From assembly GCA_026874595.1 (NCBI GenBank), contig CM049309.1, forward strand, positions 41,927,079 to 41,991,078: a DNA stretch of 64,000 nucleotides, in the 5' to 3' direction. Below are positions 32,801 to 44,894 of this stretch, in pieces. Numbering within the stretch: the first letter of the stretch is position 1; each line of letters begins with the position of its first letter. The notes beneath the pieces were generated by a model. That model worked only from the letters and a program-made list of their open reading frames with translations. It was not told where the DNA came from and did no database searches. The stretch is from Sipunculus nudus. Taxonomy: Eukaryota > Annelida > Sipuncula > Golfingiida > Sipunculidae. Position numbers and translations under genes: made by a program.

Positions 32801-35800
32801 GTCTGTCCCTATAAGCTGATTGTTTGGTTGACTGTCCCTCTTAGCTGATTGTTTAGTTGTCTGTCCCTCTGAGCTGATTGGTTGTCTGTCCCTCCTAGCT
32901 GATTGTTTAGTTGTCTGTCCCTCTTAGCTGATTGTTAAGTTGGCTGTCCCTCTTAGCTGATTGTTTGGTTGACTGTCCCTCTTAGCTGAGTGTTTAGTTG
33001 GCTGTCCCTCTTAGCTGATTGTTTAGTTGGCTGTCCCTCTTAGCTGATTGTTTAGTTGTCTGTCCCTCTGAGCTGATTGTTTGGTTTACTGTCCCTCTTA
33101 GCTGATTGTTTAGTTGTCTGTCCCTCTGAGCTGATTGTTTGGTGTACTGTCCCTCTTATCTGATTGTTTAGTTGGCTGTCCCTCTTAGCTGATTGTTTAG
33201 TTGTCTGTCCCTCTTAGCTGATTGTTTAGTTGTGTGTCCCTTTGAGCTGATTGTTTAGTTGGCTGTCCCTCTTAGCTGATTGTTTGGTGGACTGTCCCTC
33301 TTAGCTGATTGTTTAGTTGGCTGTCCCTATCAGCTGATTGTTTGGTTGACTGTCCCTATCAGCTGATTGTTTGGTTGACTGTCCCTCTGAGCTGATTGCT
33401 TGGTTGACTGTCCCTCTGAGCTGATTGTAAGTTTGACTGTCCCTCTGAGATGATTGTTTGACTGTCCCTCTGAGCTGATTGGTTGATTTTCCCTCTGAGC
33501 TGATTGCTTGGTTGACTGTCCCTCTGAGCTGATTGTTAGTTTGACTGTCCCTCTGAGATGATTGTTTGACTGTCCCTCTGAGCTGATTGGTTGTCTGTCC
33601 CTCTGAGCTGATTGGTTGTCTGTCCCTCTCAGCCAATTGGTTGTCTGTCCCTCAGCTGATTTTAAATTTGTCTGTCCCTCTTAGCTGATTGTTTAGTTGT
33701 CTGCCTCGGCTGATTGTTTGGTTGACTGTCCCTCTCGGCTGATTGTTTAGTTGTCTGTCCCTCTTAGCTGATTGTTTAGTTGTCTGTCCCTCTGAGCTGA
33801 TTGGTTGTCTGTCCCTCTTAGCTGATTGTTTAGTTGTCTGTCCCTCTTAGCTGATTGTTTAGTTGTCTGTCCCTCTGAGCTGATTGTTTGGTTGACTGTC
33901 CCTCTTAGCTGGTTGTTTAGTTGTCTGTCCCTCTTAGCTGGTTGTTTAGTTGTCTGTCCCTCTGAGCTGATTGGTTGTCTGTCCCTCATAGCTGTTTGTT
34001 TGGTTGTCTGTCCCTTTAAGCTGATTGTTTAGTTGTCTGTCCCTCTTAGCTGATTGTTTAGTTGGCTGTCACTCTTAGCTGATTGTTTAGTTGTCTGTCC
34101 CTCTTAGCTGATTGTTTAGTTGTCTGTCCCTCTGAGCTGATTGTTTGGTTGACTGCCCCTCTGAGCTGATTGTTCGGTTGACTGTCCCTTTGAGCTGATT
34201 AGTTGTCTGTCCCTCTTATCTGATTGTTTAGTTGGCTGTCACTCTTAGCTGATTGTTTAGTTGTCTGTCCCTCTTAGCTGATTGTTTAGTTGTCTGTCCC
34301 TCTGAGCTGATTGGTTGTCTGTCCCTCTTAGCTGACTGTTTAGTTGTCTGTCCCTATAAGCTGATTGTTTGGTTGACTGTCCCTCTTAGCTGATTGTTTA
34401 GTTGTCTGTCCCTCTGAGCTGATTGGTTGTCTGTCCCTCCTAGCTGATTGTTTAGTTGTCTGTCCCTCTTAGCTGATTGTTAAGTTGGCTGTCCCTCTTA
34501 GCTGATTGTTTGGTTGACTGTCCCTCTTAGCTGAGTGTTTAGTTGGCTGTCCCTCTTAGCTGATTGTTTAGTTGGCTGTCCCTCTTAGCTGATTGTTTAG
34601 TTGTCTGTCCCTCTGAGCTGATTGTTTGGTTTACTGTCCCTCTTAGCTGATTGTTTAGTTGTCTGTCCCTCTGAGCTGATTGTTTGGTGTACTGTCCCTC
34701 TTATCTGATTGTTTAGTTGGCTGTCCCTCTTAGCTGATTGTTTAGTTGTCTGTCCCTCTTAGCTGATTGTTTAGTTGTCTGTCCCTTTGAGCTGATTGTT
34801 TAGTTGGCTGTCCCTCTTAGCTGATTGTTTGGTGGACTGTCCCTCTTAGCTGATTGTTTAGTTGGCTGTCCCTATCAGCTGATTGTTTGGTTGACTGTCC
34901 CTATCAGCTGATTGTTTGGTTGACTGTCCCTCTGAGCTGATTGCTTGGTTGACTGTCCCTCTGAGCTGATTGTAAGTTTGACTGTCCCTCTGAGATGATT
35001 GTTTGACTGTCCCTCTGAGCTGATTGGTTGTCTTTCCCTCTGAGCTGATTGCTTGGTTGACTGTCCCTCTGAGCTGATTGTTAGTTTGACTGTCCCTCTG
35101 AGATGATTGTTTGACTGTCCCTCAGAGCTGATTGGTTGTCTGTCCCTCTGAGCTGATTGGTTGTCTGTCCCTCTATGCCAATTGGTTGTCTGTCCCTCAG
35201 CTGATTTTAAATTTGTCTGTCCCTCTTAGCTGATTGTTTAGTTGTCTGCCTCGGCTGATTGTTTGGTTGACTGTCCCTCTCGGCTGATTGTTTAGTTGTC
35301 TGTCCCTCTTAGCTGATTGTTTAGTTGTCTGTCCCTCTGAGCTGATTGGTTGTCTGTCCCTCTTAGCTGATTGTTTAGTTGTCTGTCCCTCTTAGCTGAT
35401 TGTTTAGTTGTCTGTCCCTCTGAGCTGATTGTTTGGTTGACTGTCCCTCTTAGCTGGTTGTTTAGTTGTCTGTCCCTCTTAGCTGGTTGTTAAGTTGTCT
35501 GTCCCTCTGAGCTGATTGGTTGTCTGTCCCTCATAGCTGTTTGTTTGGTTGTCTGTCCCTTTAAGCTGATTGTTTAGTTGTCTGTCCCTCTTAGCTGATT
35601 GTTTAGTTGTCTGTCCCTCTGAGCTGATTGTTTGGTTGTCTGTCTCTCTGAGCTGATTGGTTGTCTGTCCCTCTTAGCTGATTGTTTAGTTGTCTGTCCC
35701 TCTGAGCTGATTAGTTGTCTGTCCCTCTTAGCTGATTGTTTAGTTGGCTGTCCCTCTTAGCTGATTGTTTAGTTGTCTGTCCCTCTTAGCTGATTGTTTA

Positions 35801-38342
35801 GTTGTCTGTCCCTCTGAGCTGATTGTTTGGTTGACTGTCCCTCTGAGCTGATTGTTCGGTTGACTGTCCCTTTGAGCTGATTGTTTGGTTGTCTGTCCCT
35901 CTGAGCTGATTGTTTGGTTGACTGTCCCTCTTAGCTGATTGTTTGGTTGACTGTCCCTCTTAGCTGATTGTTTGGTTGTCTTTCCCTCTTAGCTGATTGT
36001 TTAGTTGTCTGTCCCTCTTAGCTGATTGTTTAGTTGTCTGTCCCTCTTAGCTGATTGTTTAGTTGTCTGTCTCTCTGAGCTGATTGTTTGGTTGACTGTC
36101 CCTCTTAGCTGATTGTTTAGTTGTCTGTCCCTCTGAGCTGATTGTTTGGTTGACTGTCCATCTGAGCTGATTGTTTAGTTGTCTGTCCCTCTTAGCTGAT
36201 TGTTTAGTTGTCTGTCCCTCTGAGCTGATTGTTTAGTTGGCTGTCCCTCTTAGCTGATTGTTTAGTTGTCTGTCTCTCTTAGCTGATTGTTTAGTTGTCT
36301 GTCCCTCTTAGTTGATTGTTTAAATGTCTGTCCCTCTTAGCTGATTGTTTAGTTGACTGTCCCTCTTAGCTGATTGTTTAGTTGTCTGTCCCTCTTAGCT
36401 AATATTTGGTTGACTGTCCCTCTTAGCTGATTGTTTAGTTGTCTGTCCCTCTGAGCTGATTGTTTGGTTTACTGTCCCTCTTATCTGATTGTTTAGTTGT
36501 CTGTCCCTCTAAGCTGATTGTTTAGTTGGCTGTCCCTCTTAGCTGATTGTTTGGTTTACTGTCCCTCTTAGCTGATTGTTTAGTTGTCTGTCCCTCTTAG
36601 CTGATTGTTTAGTTGTCTGTCCCTCTGAGCTGGTTGTTTAGTTGTCTGTCCCTCTGAGCTGATTGGTTGTCTGTCCCTCATAGCTGTTTGTTTGGTTGTC
36701 TGTCCCTTTAAGCTGATTGTTTAGTTGTCTGTCCCTCTTAACTGATTGTTTAGTTGTCTGTCCCTCTGAGCTGATTGTTTGGTTGACTGTCTCTCTTAGC
36801 TGATTGTTTAGTTGTCTGTCTCTCTGAGCTGATTGGTTGTCTGTCCCTCTTAGCTGATTGTTTAGTTGTCTGTCCCTCTGAGCTGATTAGTTGTCTGTCC
36901 CTCTTAGCTGATTGTTTAGTTGGCTGTCACTCTTAGCTGATTGTTTAGTTGTCTGTCCCTCTTAGCTGATTGTTTAGTTGTCTGTCCCTCTGAGCTGATT
37001 GTTTGGTTGACTGCCCCTCTGAGCTGATTGTTCGGTTGACTGTCCCTTTGAGCTGATTAGTTGTCTGTCCCTCTTAGCTGATTGTTTAGTTGGCTGTCAC
37101 TTTTAGCTGATTGTTTAGTTGTCTGTCCCTCTTAGCTGATTGTTTAGTTGTCTGTCCCTCTGAGCTGATTGGTTGTCTGTCCCTCTTAGCTGACTGTTTA
37201 GTTGTCTGTCCCTATGAGCTGATTGTTTGGTTGACTGTCCCTCTTAGCTGATTGTTTAGTTGTCTGTCCCTCTGAGCTGATTGGTTGTCTGTCCCTCCTA
37301 GCTGATTGTTTAGTTGTCTGTCCCTCTTAGCTGATTGTTAAGTTGGCTGTCCCTCTTAGCTGATTGTTTGGTTGACTGTCCCTCTTAGCTGAGTGTTTAG
37401 TTGGCTGTCCCTCTTAGCTGATTGTTTAGTTGTCTGTCCCTCTTAGCTGATTGTTTAGTTGTCTGTCCCTCTGAGCTGATTGTTTGGTTTACTGTCCCTC
37501 TTAGCTGATTGTTTAGTTGTCTGTCCCTCTGAGCTGATTGTTTGGTTTACTGTCCCTCTTAGCTGATTGTTTAGTTGGCTGTCCCTCTTAGCTGATTGTT
37601 TAGTTGTCTGTCCCTCTTAGCTGATTGTTTAGTTGTAGTCCCTTTGAGCTGATTGTTTAGTTGGCTGTCCCTCTTAGCTGATTGTTTGGTGGACTGTCCC
37701 TCTTAGCTGATTGTTTAGTTGGCTGTCCCTATCAGCTGATTGTTTGGTTGACTGTCCCTATCAGCTGATTGTTTGGTTGACTGTCCCTCTGAGCTGATTG
37801 CTTGGTTGACTGTCCCTCTGAGCTGATTGTAAGTTTGACTGTCCCTCTGAGATGATTGTTTGACTGTCCCTCTGAGCTGATTGGTTGTCTTTCCCTCTGA
37901 GCTGATTGCTTGGTTGACTGTCCCTCTGAGCTGATTGTTAGTTTGACTGTCCCTCTGAGATGATTGTTTGACTGTCCCTCTGAGCTGATTGGTTGTCTGT
38001 CCCTCTGAGCTGATTGGTTGTCTGTCCCTCTCAGCTGATTGGTTGTCTGTCCCTCAGCTGATTTTAAATTTGTCTGTCCCTCTTAGCTGATTGTTTAGTT
38101 GTCTGCCTCGGCTGATTGTTTGGTTGACTGTCCCTCTCGGCTGATTGTTTGGTTGACTGTCCCTCTCAGCTGATTGTTTGGTTGACTGTCCCTCTCAGCT
38201 GATTGTTTGGTTGTCTGTCCCTTTAAGCTGAATGTTTGGTTGACTGTCCCTCTTATCTAATGTTTGGTTGACTGTCTCTTTCCGTTTATTGTTTAGTTGT
38301 CTGTCCCGCTCAGCTGATTGTTTGGTTGATGTTCCCTCTCAG
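29815..38342. repeat. 8.5-kb minisatellite of 29/25-bp units with kilobase super-repeats
   Basis: The unit is AGCTGATTGTTTAGTTGTCT followed by GTCCCTCTT (29 bp), with a common 25-bp variant lacking four bases (AGCTGATTGGTTGTCTGTCC...). Roughly 300 copies are present. Variants include TTGACTG, TTGGCTG and the rare marker CTGCCTCGGC at 33701, 35246 and 38103. The marker GGCTGTCACTC occurs at 32519, 34064 and 36922. These show a block of about 1.2 kb repeated at offsets of about 1,545 and 2,857 bp. A larger block (31.75-33.75 kb) recurs at 36.15-38.15 kb, an offset of about 4,400. Edge copies (29755-29900, 38220-38342) are degenerate. Frames of up to 127 codons on the minus strand (RDRQLNNQLRG repeats) are a by-product. 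Confidence 0.98.
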
Positions 38343-39109
38343 TAACATGCAGTTTAAATGCTTCCCCTATGCTAAATGAACAAATGCATGTTAATAATAT
38401 AATTGTAAAGAACCAGTCTTATAGATGTAGGTACCCCCAAAAGGCTTTGAAAATGATCTGTACCAATTAATTAACCAGATTTTTGCAGTCACCAAGGGAT
38501 TACAGGAAGCCTCCCTCATCACCTGCAACTGGGGTGTCAAGAGTAAAAATAGATATCAGGTGCAAATCTGTGGCCTATGACTAATATTATGCCCAAAGAT
38601 TAGTTTTGTTTTCAATCTTCCATATTTGAGATCTAGTGCAAAGACTGGTAGAAGAAAGAAAAATAAATTTGTAATTAATGGTTTTGGGCTCCAGTAGACC
38701 TAAAGACCACACACAAAATCATTGACCTAAATATTAATGTAGAAATAAACTCATCAGCCTCTATTAATCTTCCTTGCATACAGGGTGTGTGTGTGGGGGG
38801 GGGGGGGGGGGGGGTAGTCAAAACTGAAAGTCTAACCTGTCATAATAATCTCCTCTTACAAGCCTGACCTACTTTCTGTGCACACATATATTGTGTCATT
38901 GAGGTGAAAGATTTCTAGTATACATGTACTTAATTGATCCCCTCTAGCACTCTTAGCCAATATTGACAGTGTTATCAAACATTCACAGTAATATATTTTC
39001 ACAGGAGGTGGTATATTAGAAGAGAGCAAGTTTGTAGTCAAGTATAATACTCCAGATAAGCACCTAAACCTCCGGTGTTAAAGTTGGACTTCCCTACTTC
39101 TTCTCCAAG
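38343..39109. other. Non-coding stretch with a G20 run
   Basis: A (GT)n tract joined to a run of 20 guanines lies at 38786-38814. Otherwise no repeat copy or gene is visible. Confidence 0.5.
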
Positions 39110-39540
39110 GTAAACGTAAACATAATTTTCTTGAAAAGATAAATTTTCTTGCCCAACTCCCTATAATTTCTTACCATAAGAAAAAATATCTTATGGCAAA
39201 CAAATTTTCTGGGGAGGGGGCAAGAAAATTTTTCTTGTCATGGAAAAGAAAATCGTTCTTATGACAGGATTTTTTTTCTTCTGGTAAGATAATTTTTCTT
39301 GCTACCAGAAAACTGATATCTTATGGCAAGAAATAATATTTTGAGATATTATGATAAAGGAAATCATTTTGGTGATAAGATAATATATCTTGTCTTAAAA
39401 AAATATAGAAATGTTTTCTCGACTTAAGCATGCTGCCTATAAATTAAAAGAAATATCTTGAGGATTTCTTGTCAACAGAAACTTTTCTTTGGATAAGAAA
39501 TATAATCTTTACAAGAAAATTATTTTTGGCAGAGATATTT
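39110..39540. repeat. Cluster of AAGAAAATTTTCTT-type palindromes
   Basis: Many near-palindromic pieces such as AAGAAAATTTTTCTTG, GATAAATTTTCTTG and ATCTTATGGCAAGAAA occur in both orientations across about 430 bp, so the segment can fold extensively. It is probably a degraded foldback or MITE family. Termini are not clear. Confidence 0.5.
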
Positions 39541-41196
39541 CATGGCCTAATTAAGTTGAAAAACCCAATGGTCATATTTAAATCTCACTGAAAATATACA
39601 TCTTATTGCACTCCAAATGAAGGATCATAAACCAGTGATGCAAAATTAAGGCCTTGACATGCCCAAGGGTAGCATGTAGCCAAAGGCACAAGTGCTAGAA
39701 TGTTGTAGAGTACAACCTTCCAGTTATGAATAGCAATGGTTCTAGGTCATTTGATCCATAATAATAATAGTACTGTATTTTATAGGTTTAAGACCTCAGG
39801 GTCTATTTTTCATGTGAGTTCTTAAAAGTGTTTATAATAGAGAGGTGTCTGATAATAAAGATATCCTTGTAAGGACTTTCCCCTGGCTGTAGCTTCTCTC
39901 TGCATTAGCTTTCATTCTTGGTCAAAGATTGTTCAATTTTGTGGTAGAAGAAGACTATATACAAACAAATGTCTAGTTCTTGTAGTCCTTCACGTCAACC
40001 ATCAAGCCACCATTAGGTTATAAAAGTATAGATTAATGTTTGTCGAAAAGTGCATGTGAGAGGGATATAGTTTGTGGAGCATCATATATATATATGAAAG
40101 CATTTTCTTCTGTAAAAACAGTCATGAAGCAATGTATTTTGCACAACAGGAGTAAAAGTTATGATATGTTGGATGTTGCCAGCAGCTGTAAAAGCTCAAA
40201 GCATCAGTCCTGTTTATACTGTAGTTATTGTCTTTAGTCTCATATGGTAATGCAGGAGGTATTCCCTTTCCAAACTGCTGACTGGTTGTAACAACAGTAC
40301 AAACTGTGACATTCCTATAAATCCCTTGCTCTGTGTCCTTGAGCATCTGTAAAAAAAATAAAACTTTTTAACGTATATTGCTTTTGGTCCAGGATGCCTG
40401 AATAGCTTGCTTTAGTATATGGTAGTTAGAAATGTAATATATCCCAGATTCATGGACCAATGTCGTCTGTACTTGAAACACATAGCAGAATGCCCAATAT
40501 AAAGCTAGGGAGAAAATAGCTGAAAGTAAGCCCTTCATATTTAATTGATGACCTTGTCCTTTCAGTGGACTAAGCCATCTTGGGTAAGTCATGCATTTAC
40601 ACAATTAAAGTGTAAGATCTGTTGAAGTTACATTTTGGTGAATGTATGGTCATTGCATTTGCCATGGCTTTTTGACCACCAAATGTTGAATCAGACAGGT
40701 TAATTTGGTAATTTTATAACTTATCTTTGTCCTCAGATGCTTGTTGATTTTAAGTGTGTAGTTTCTGATAGATTATCACATAATCAAGAACGTTCATCAA
40801 GGAAGATGTCAGACTCTAGCCACTGATCCTGGCTTTATTGTATTGGTGTGAGTCAGACTGGGAATGTGATGTGAATATTTTATTTTTGTCATGCAACTTG
40901 TACAGTCATTAGGGAATACATTCGATCCAAGCATTTCACATGTACATTTGTACACATGCAAAAACTCAATAATACAGGAAAGCATGAGATAGTGTGTTTT
41001 AACACACCTCACTGCGTAACTGTGTAATTCAGTGAATAAAAACATTTTTAATAGATCAGATCTATCGGACTGTGAAGCACATCTGTCATTTGTATTGTGT
41101 TCCTTATTTGGTGATGTGGATTGATAGATTTGATGAAAGGCCAATCATGGTAGGCAAATCAGCTGAGCACTCAAACAGTTTCATCAGTCAATTTTT
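39541..41196. other. Non-coding stretch, nothing recognised
   Basis: Several frames of 65-111 codons on both strands (40040, 40122, 40368, 40809) have no splice context or domain, and no repeat copy is visible. Confidence 0.45.
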
Positions 41197-42790
41197 AGCT
41201 CAGCTGACTATAAGTCATTTGAACTATAGTGATGGTCCTTTGTCTGTCCGTCCAATAAAAGGCATGTTTTAAAACAATTTGACCTATGAATTCAAAATTC
41301 AAGATACAGTTATATGTCCCCAAGTTCTCCTCCCACACCAAAAAATGGGTCACTGCGACTTCGTTTCTTTGAGAATTTAAGGAAAAACCTCAGTTTTCCT
41401 GTAAAAACTTATTGTTACACTTCAAAACTGCCCACTATGAAAACCATTGGTGTTAATGTATTCATGTTTGATTCAACCATTCCTGCATATATTTTCTATG
41501 GACATGGCAGAAATCAAGTCAACCTTGCCTAAATTATTGAAGTTACTGCACTTTTTCAAAAGTCGGGAAATATATTTACTCACCTAAAAAACATAATTGT
41601 TGAAGCAAGAGACTATATTATTGTCTTCAAAACCACTCATCTGGTTTTCTTCATATTTACCATAAATATTTCTCTATACAGTTCCTATGTACATGCCAGA
41701 AATTAAGTCAGTATTATTTAATTTAAAAAAGTTATGGGCCCAAACATAATGGACTTTGTAAAAAAAATCAGGAAAGATATTTGGTCACTTAAGACCAAAA
41801 GTGTTCAAGGTAGGGACTTTTTTTAAGTAATGCAACTTTAATTGATCAAAATTTAATTGTATACCAAAAATTAGATCAAAATCTGTTAAATTTTTTTAAA
41901 TATTGGCAAAAATATTAAATTGGTACCTTAAATTTTGCCCAAGTTTGACCATGGCACATTTTTCTCCTGTCAGTACTGTGGATTTAATTTTCACAGCATG
42001 TTTTTGTAAGCATTTTGTCTGTTACCACCAAAAATTTGAAATCAGTTGATCAAAACCTGTAGATTTTATTCAAGTTTTCAAGCACCATGTCACATCAAGT
42101 TTACATCAAGCTAGTGTTATGCAGTTTGCTAGAGCTCAGCTCCCCAGCTTCAGCTCTAAGTTCCTTAAATTTAGCATACAGTTAGATGTCTCCAAAATCC
42201 CCTACCATGCTAATAATTTATTCACTAGGACTTAATTCCTTCGAAATATTAATGAAAAACTTCATTTTTCCATTAAAAACCCATTGTTACACTGTAAGAC
42301 TGCCTAATATCAAAACCACTGATCTGACTTTGATCATATATAATATACATATTTTTCTATACATTCGCTATGCACATGCCAGAAATGATGTCAGTATTGG
42401 GTAATTGTTTTAAGTAGTGGGCCCAAACATAATGCACTTTTTAAAATATCAAGAAATATATTTACTCCCTTAACAAGAGGATTGCTGAAGCTAGAGATTT
42501 TTTGTCAGGGATGTAACATTATTTAATCAAGATTCAATTGAATACCAAAAATTAGTTCTGAATTTTTCAAATTTTATAAGTTATTAGTATAAATATAAAA
42601 TTAGTACCTTAAATTTTGCCCAACTTTGACCATGGCACGTTTGTTTCCTGAGAGCACTGTTGATATAATTTCATATCATGCACACATAAGGATTTCATCT
42701 CTGTAGTTTAGAAAGCTGAAAGAAATTGGCCAAATATTGTAGATTTTATTAAGGTTTTTATGAGACCATGTCAGACCCAGGCTTAATCCA
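41197..42790 (+). mobile_element. AGCTCAGCTGAC-hairpin dispersed family, copy 1, with internal 870-bp duplication
   Basis: It opens with AGCTCAGCTGACTATAAGTC, which pairs imperfectly with the following GTCATTTGAACT, then GTCTGTCCGTCC. Two related body segments start near 41311 and 42182 (offset about 871 bp). Both contain ATGTCYCCAA, a CACTRGGACTT-like segment, a TAAGGAAAAACCTCA-like phrase and ATGGGCCCAAACATAATG. The frames at 41314-41532 and 42186-42404 are the same decayed segment and share no conserved protein. A closing end of this family may be at 45861-45893 or 46169-46200. Confidence 0.6.
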
Positions 42791-43012
42791 GCCCCTCTTT
42801 AGTCACCTGTATGTTGACCTTGTTGACCTTTCATCAGATTGTGCATGCATGAGCGAAGCATACACTGGGGCTGCCAGGCAGCTAATGCCCAGCCACAGTT
42901 GATCCAGATGTCCAACCCAACTCATCTAGTAGTTGTTTTGAAAAACAACATAACAATAAACAATAAATTAATAATTTTGTATTGTTTTTTATAAAAAATT
43001 AAAGAAAAATAA

Positions 43013-43288
43013 GGCCAAAAAAAAAATAAGGTATGGTTCTCAGGCACTTTTTTTCAGAAATCAGTGCGGGCGGGCGGTATTTTATTTTTGACCTTTTTTT
43101 GGATGTTTCGATAAAAATGTCATATAATCAGGAAAAACCATGAAAATTACAAATATTTTGCTAAATACTACATAAATTGTATTATTTATCTTCTGGAAAG
43201 ATAAAAATCAAAATAAAAATTTTTGATGCGGGGGGTTAAAATTGACGCGGGCGGTGCCTGAGAACCATACCTTTTATTTTTTTTGGCC
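43013..43288 (+). mobile_element. Harbinger-like MITE, copy 2, complete, with TAA target duplication
   Basis: This 276-bp element opens GGCCAAAAAAAAAATAAGGT and closes ACCTTTTATTTTTTTTGGCC, with GTATGGTTCTCAGGCA and its exact complement just inside. TAA flanks it at 43010-43012 and 43289-43291. The interior matches 6056-6345 through the CGGGCGGGCGGTATTTTATT and TTATTTATCTTCTGGAAAG segments and a G-run. It has no coding capacity. Confidence 0.85.
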
Positions 43289-43291
43289 TAA

Positions 43292-43964
43292 TAGAAAAGG
43301 AATTTGTTAGTTGATGAGTAACAGAAAATTAACTTGCAGTCACTGATGATGTAAGAATCTTGTATGGATGGATAGAATGTCAATGTCAATGTTATTCCAA
43401 ATAACACCATGCAGTCACCTATGGTATTTTTCAGTGAAATTTTAATGATAAAAAAAATCATATTATTCATTACTAATCATTAGGGATCATATGAAGGAAA
43501 TTAATGATAGAAAAAGATGCAGTTGATAATATTAATCTAGATTCCTACTGTGTCTAGTGTGTAGATTGATGTGAAAGTAGTCCAAAGTGAATATATTACA
43601 TTTATTTTTTTTAATATTAATTAAAGGCATAAAACCAGGTACTTATGATCATTATTTAAACTAGTGAATTTTGTATATTCTGGATTCTCAACATAATTGT
43701 TTGGCTAAAACTGAATAAATACTAGACATGGTGTGAATGCTTTGCAAATGTATTTGAATATGAATATGAATATGTACTGCATTAAAAAAATTTTATTGCA
43801 TAAGAATGGGAATTCAGGTAAAAATGAGAGTATTTGAATACCAGTGCAGATACTTTCAAAATGTATTCATGAATGCATTCATGAATATAGTCTATAATAT
43901 TATTTCAATTATCATTTCAGTTATATTTTATTTTAAAAAATCATATGATTTTCTAATAATTTTT
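43292..43964. other. AT-rich non-coding stretch
   Basis: No supported gene or repeat copy. A short ATGAATATGAATATG-type repeat lies near 43758. Confidence 0.45.
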
Positions 43965-44862
43965 AGCTCAGCTGACTATAAGTCATCTGAGCTATAGTCG
44001 TGGTCCATTGTCCGTCGTCCGTCCGTCTGTCCGTCCGTCCGTCCGTCCGTCCGTCCGTAGATGTGGCACGTTTTGAAACCGTAAGACCTAGGAATCCAAA
44101 ATTCAGCATAATGTTAGATGTCCCCAAGATCTCCTACCAAGCCGAAAACTGGATCTTTGCGACTTCGTTCCTTTGAGAAATTAAGGAAAAACCTCAATTT
44201 TTTATTAAAATCCTATTTTCACACTTCAGGACTGCCTAATATCAAAACCACTCATCTGTTTTTCCTCATATTTACCATAAATATTCTTCTATATAGTTCC
44301 TATGTACATGCCAGAAATTAAGTCTGTTAAGAATAAATTCTTTAAGTTATGGGCCCAAACTTAATGGACTTTGTAAAAAATCTGGAAAAATATTTACTCA
44401 CTTAACATGAAAAATTTTGAAACTAGAGTCTGTTTTCCCAAGTATATAACTATGTTTAATTAAGATTCAATTGTTTACCCAAAATTAGATCTGAATTTTG
44501 TAAATTTTTTAAGTAATTAGCATAAAAATAAAATCAGTACCTTAAATTTTGCCCAACTTTGACCATGGCACGTTTTATTCCTGTAAGTACCATTGATTTA
44601 ATTTTCACAGCATGTAAACATAAATATTTAATTTGTTTAAATCTGAAATTTGGAAGTAAAAGTTTGAAAATTAAGCTAGTTATTGATTTTTTTCTTGAGG
44701 CTCTGTTGTAGTCATTTGCTTTGTTTACATATTACAGATGCAGGGTCCCACTCCAGGTCACTGGAAGTCAGCTATGCCAGGGTTTCTGATTTGTTACAGT
44801 CACTGGGGGAGATCCCCTGCTGTGACAGGTGGACAGTTATTCTCATATCACCACCCCAATCT

Positions 44863-44894
<32 letters not shown>

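Noticed and set aside
31066-33989. Minus-strand frames of 80-127 codons with RDRQLNNQLRG repeats
   Set aside because: Translation of the 29/25-bp minisatellite; frame openness depends on unit length and shifts with each 25-bp variant.
29815-38342. CRISPR array
   Set aside because: Repeats are directly adjacent with no unique spacers, and the context is eukaryotic.
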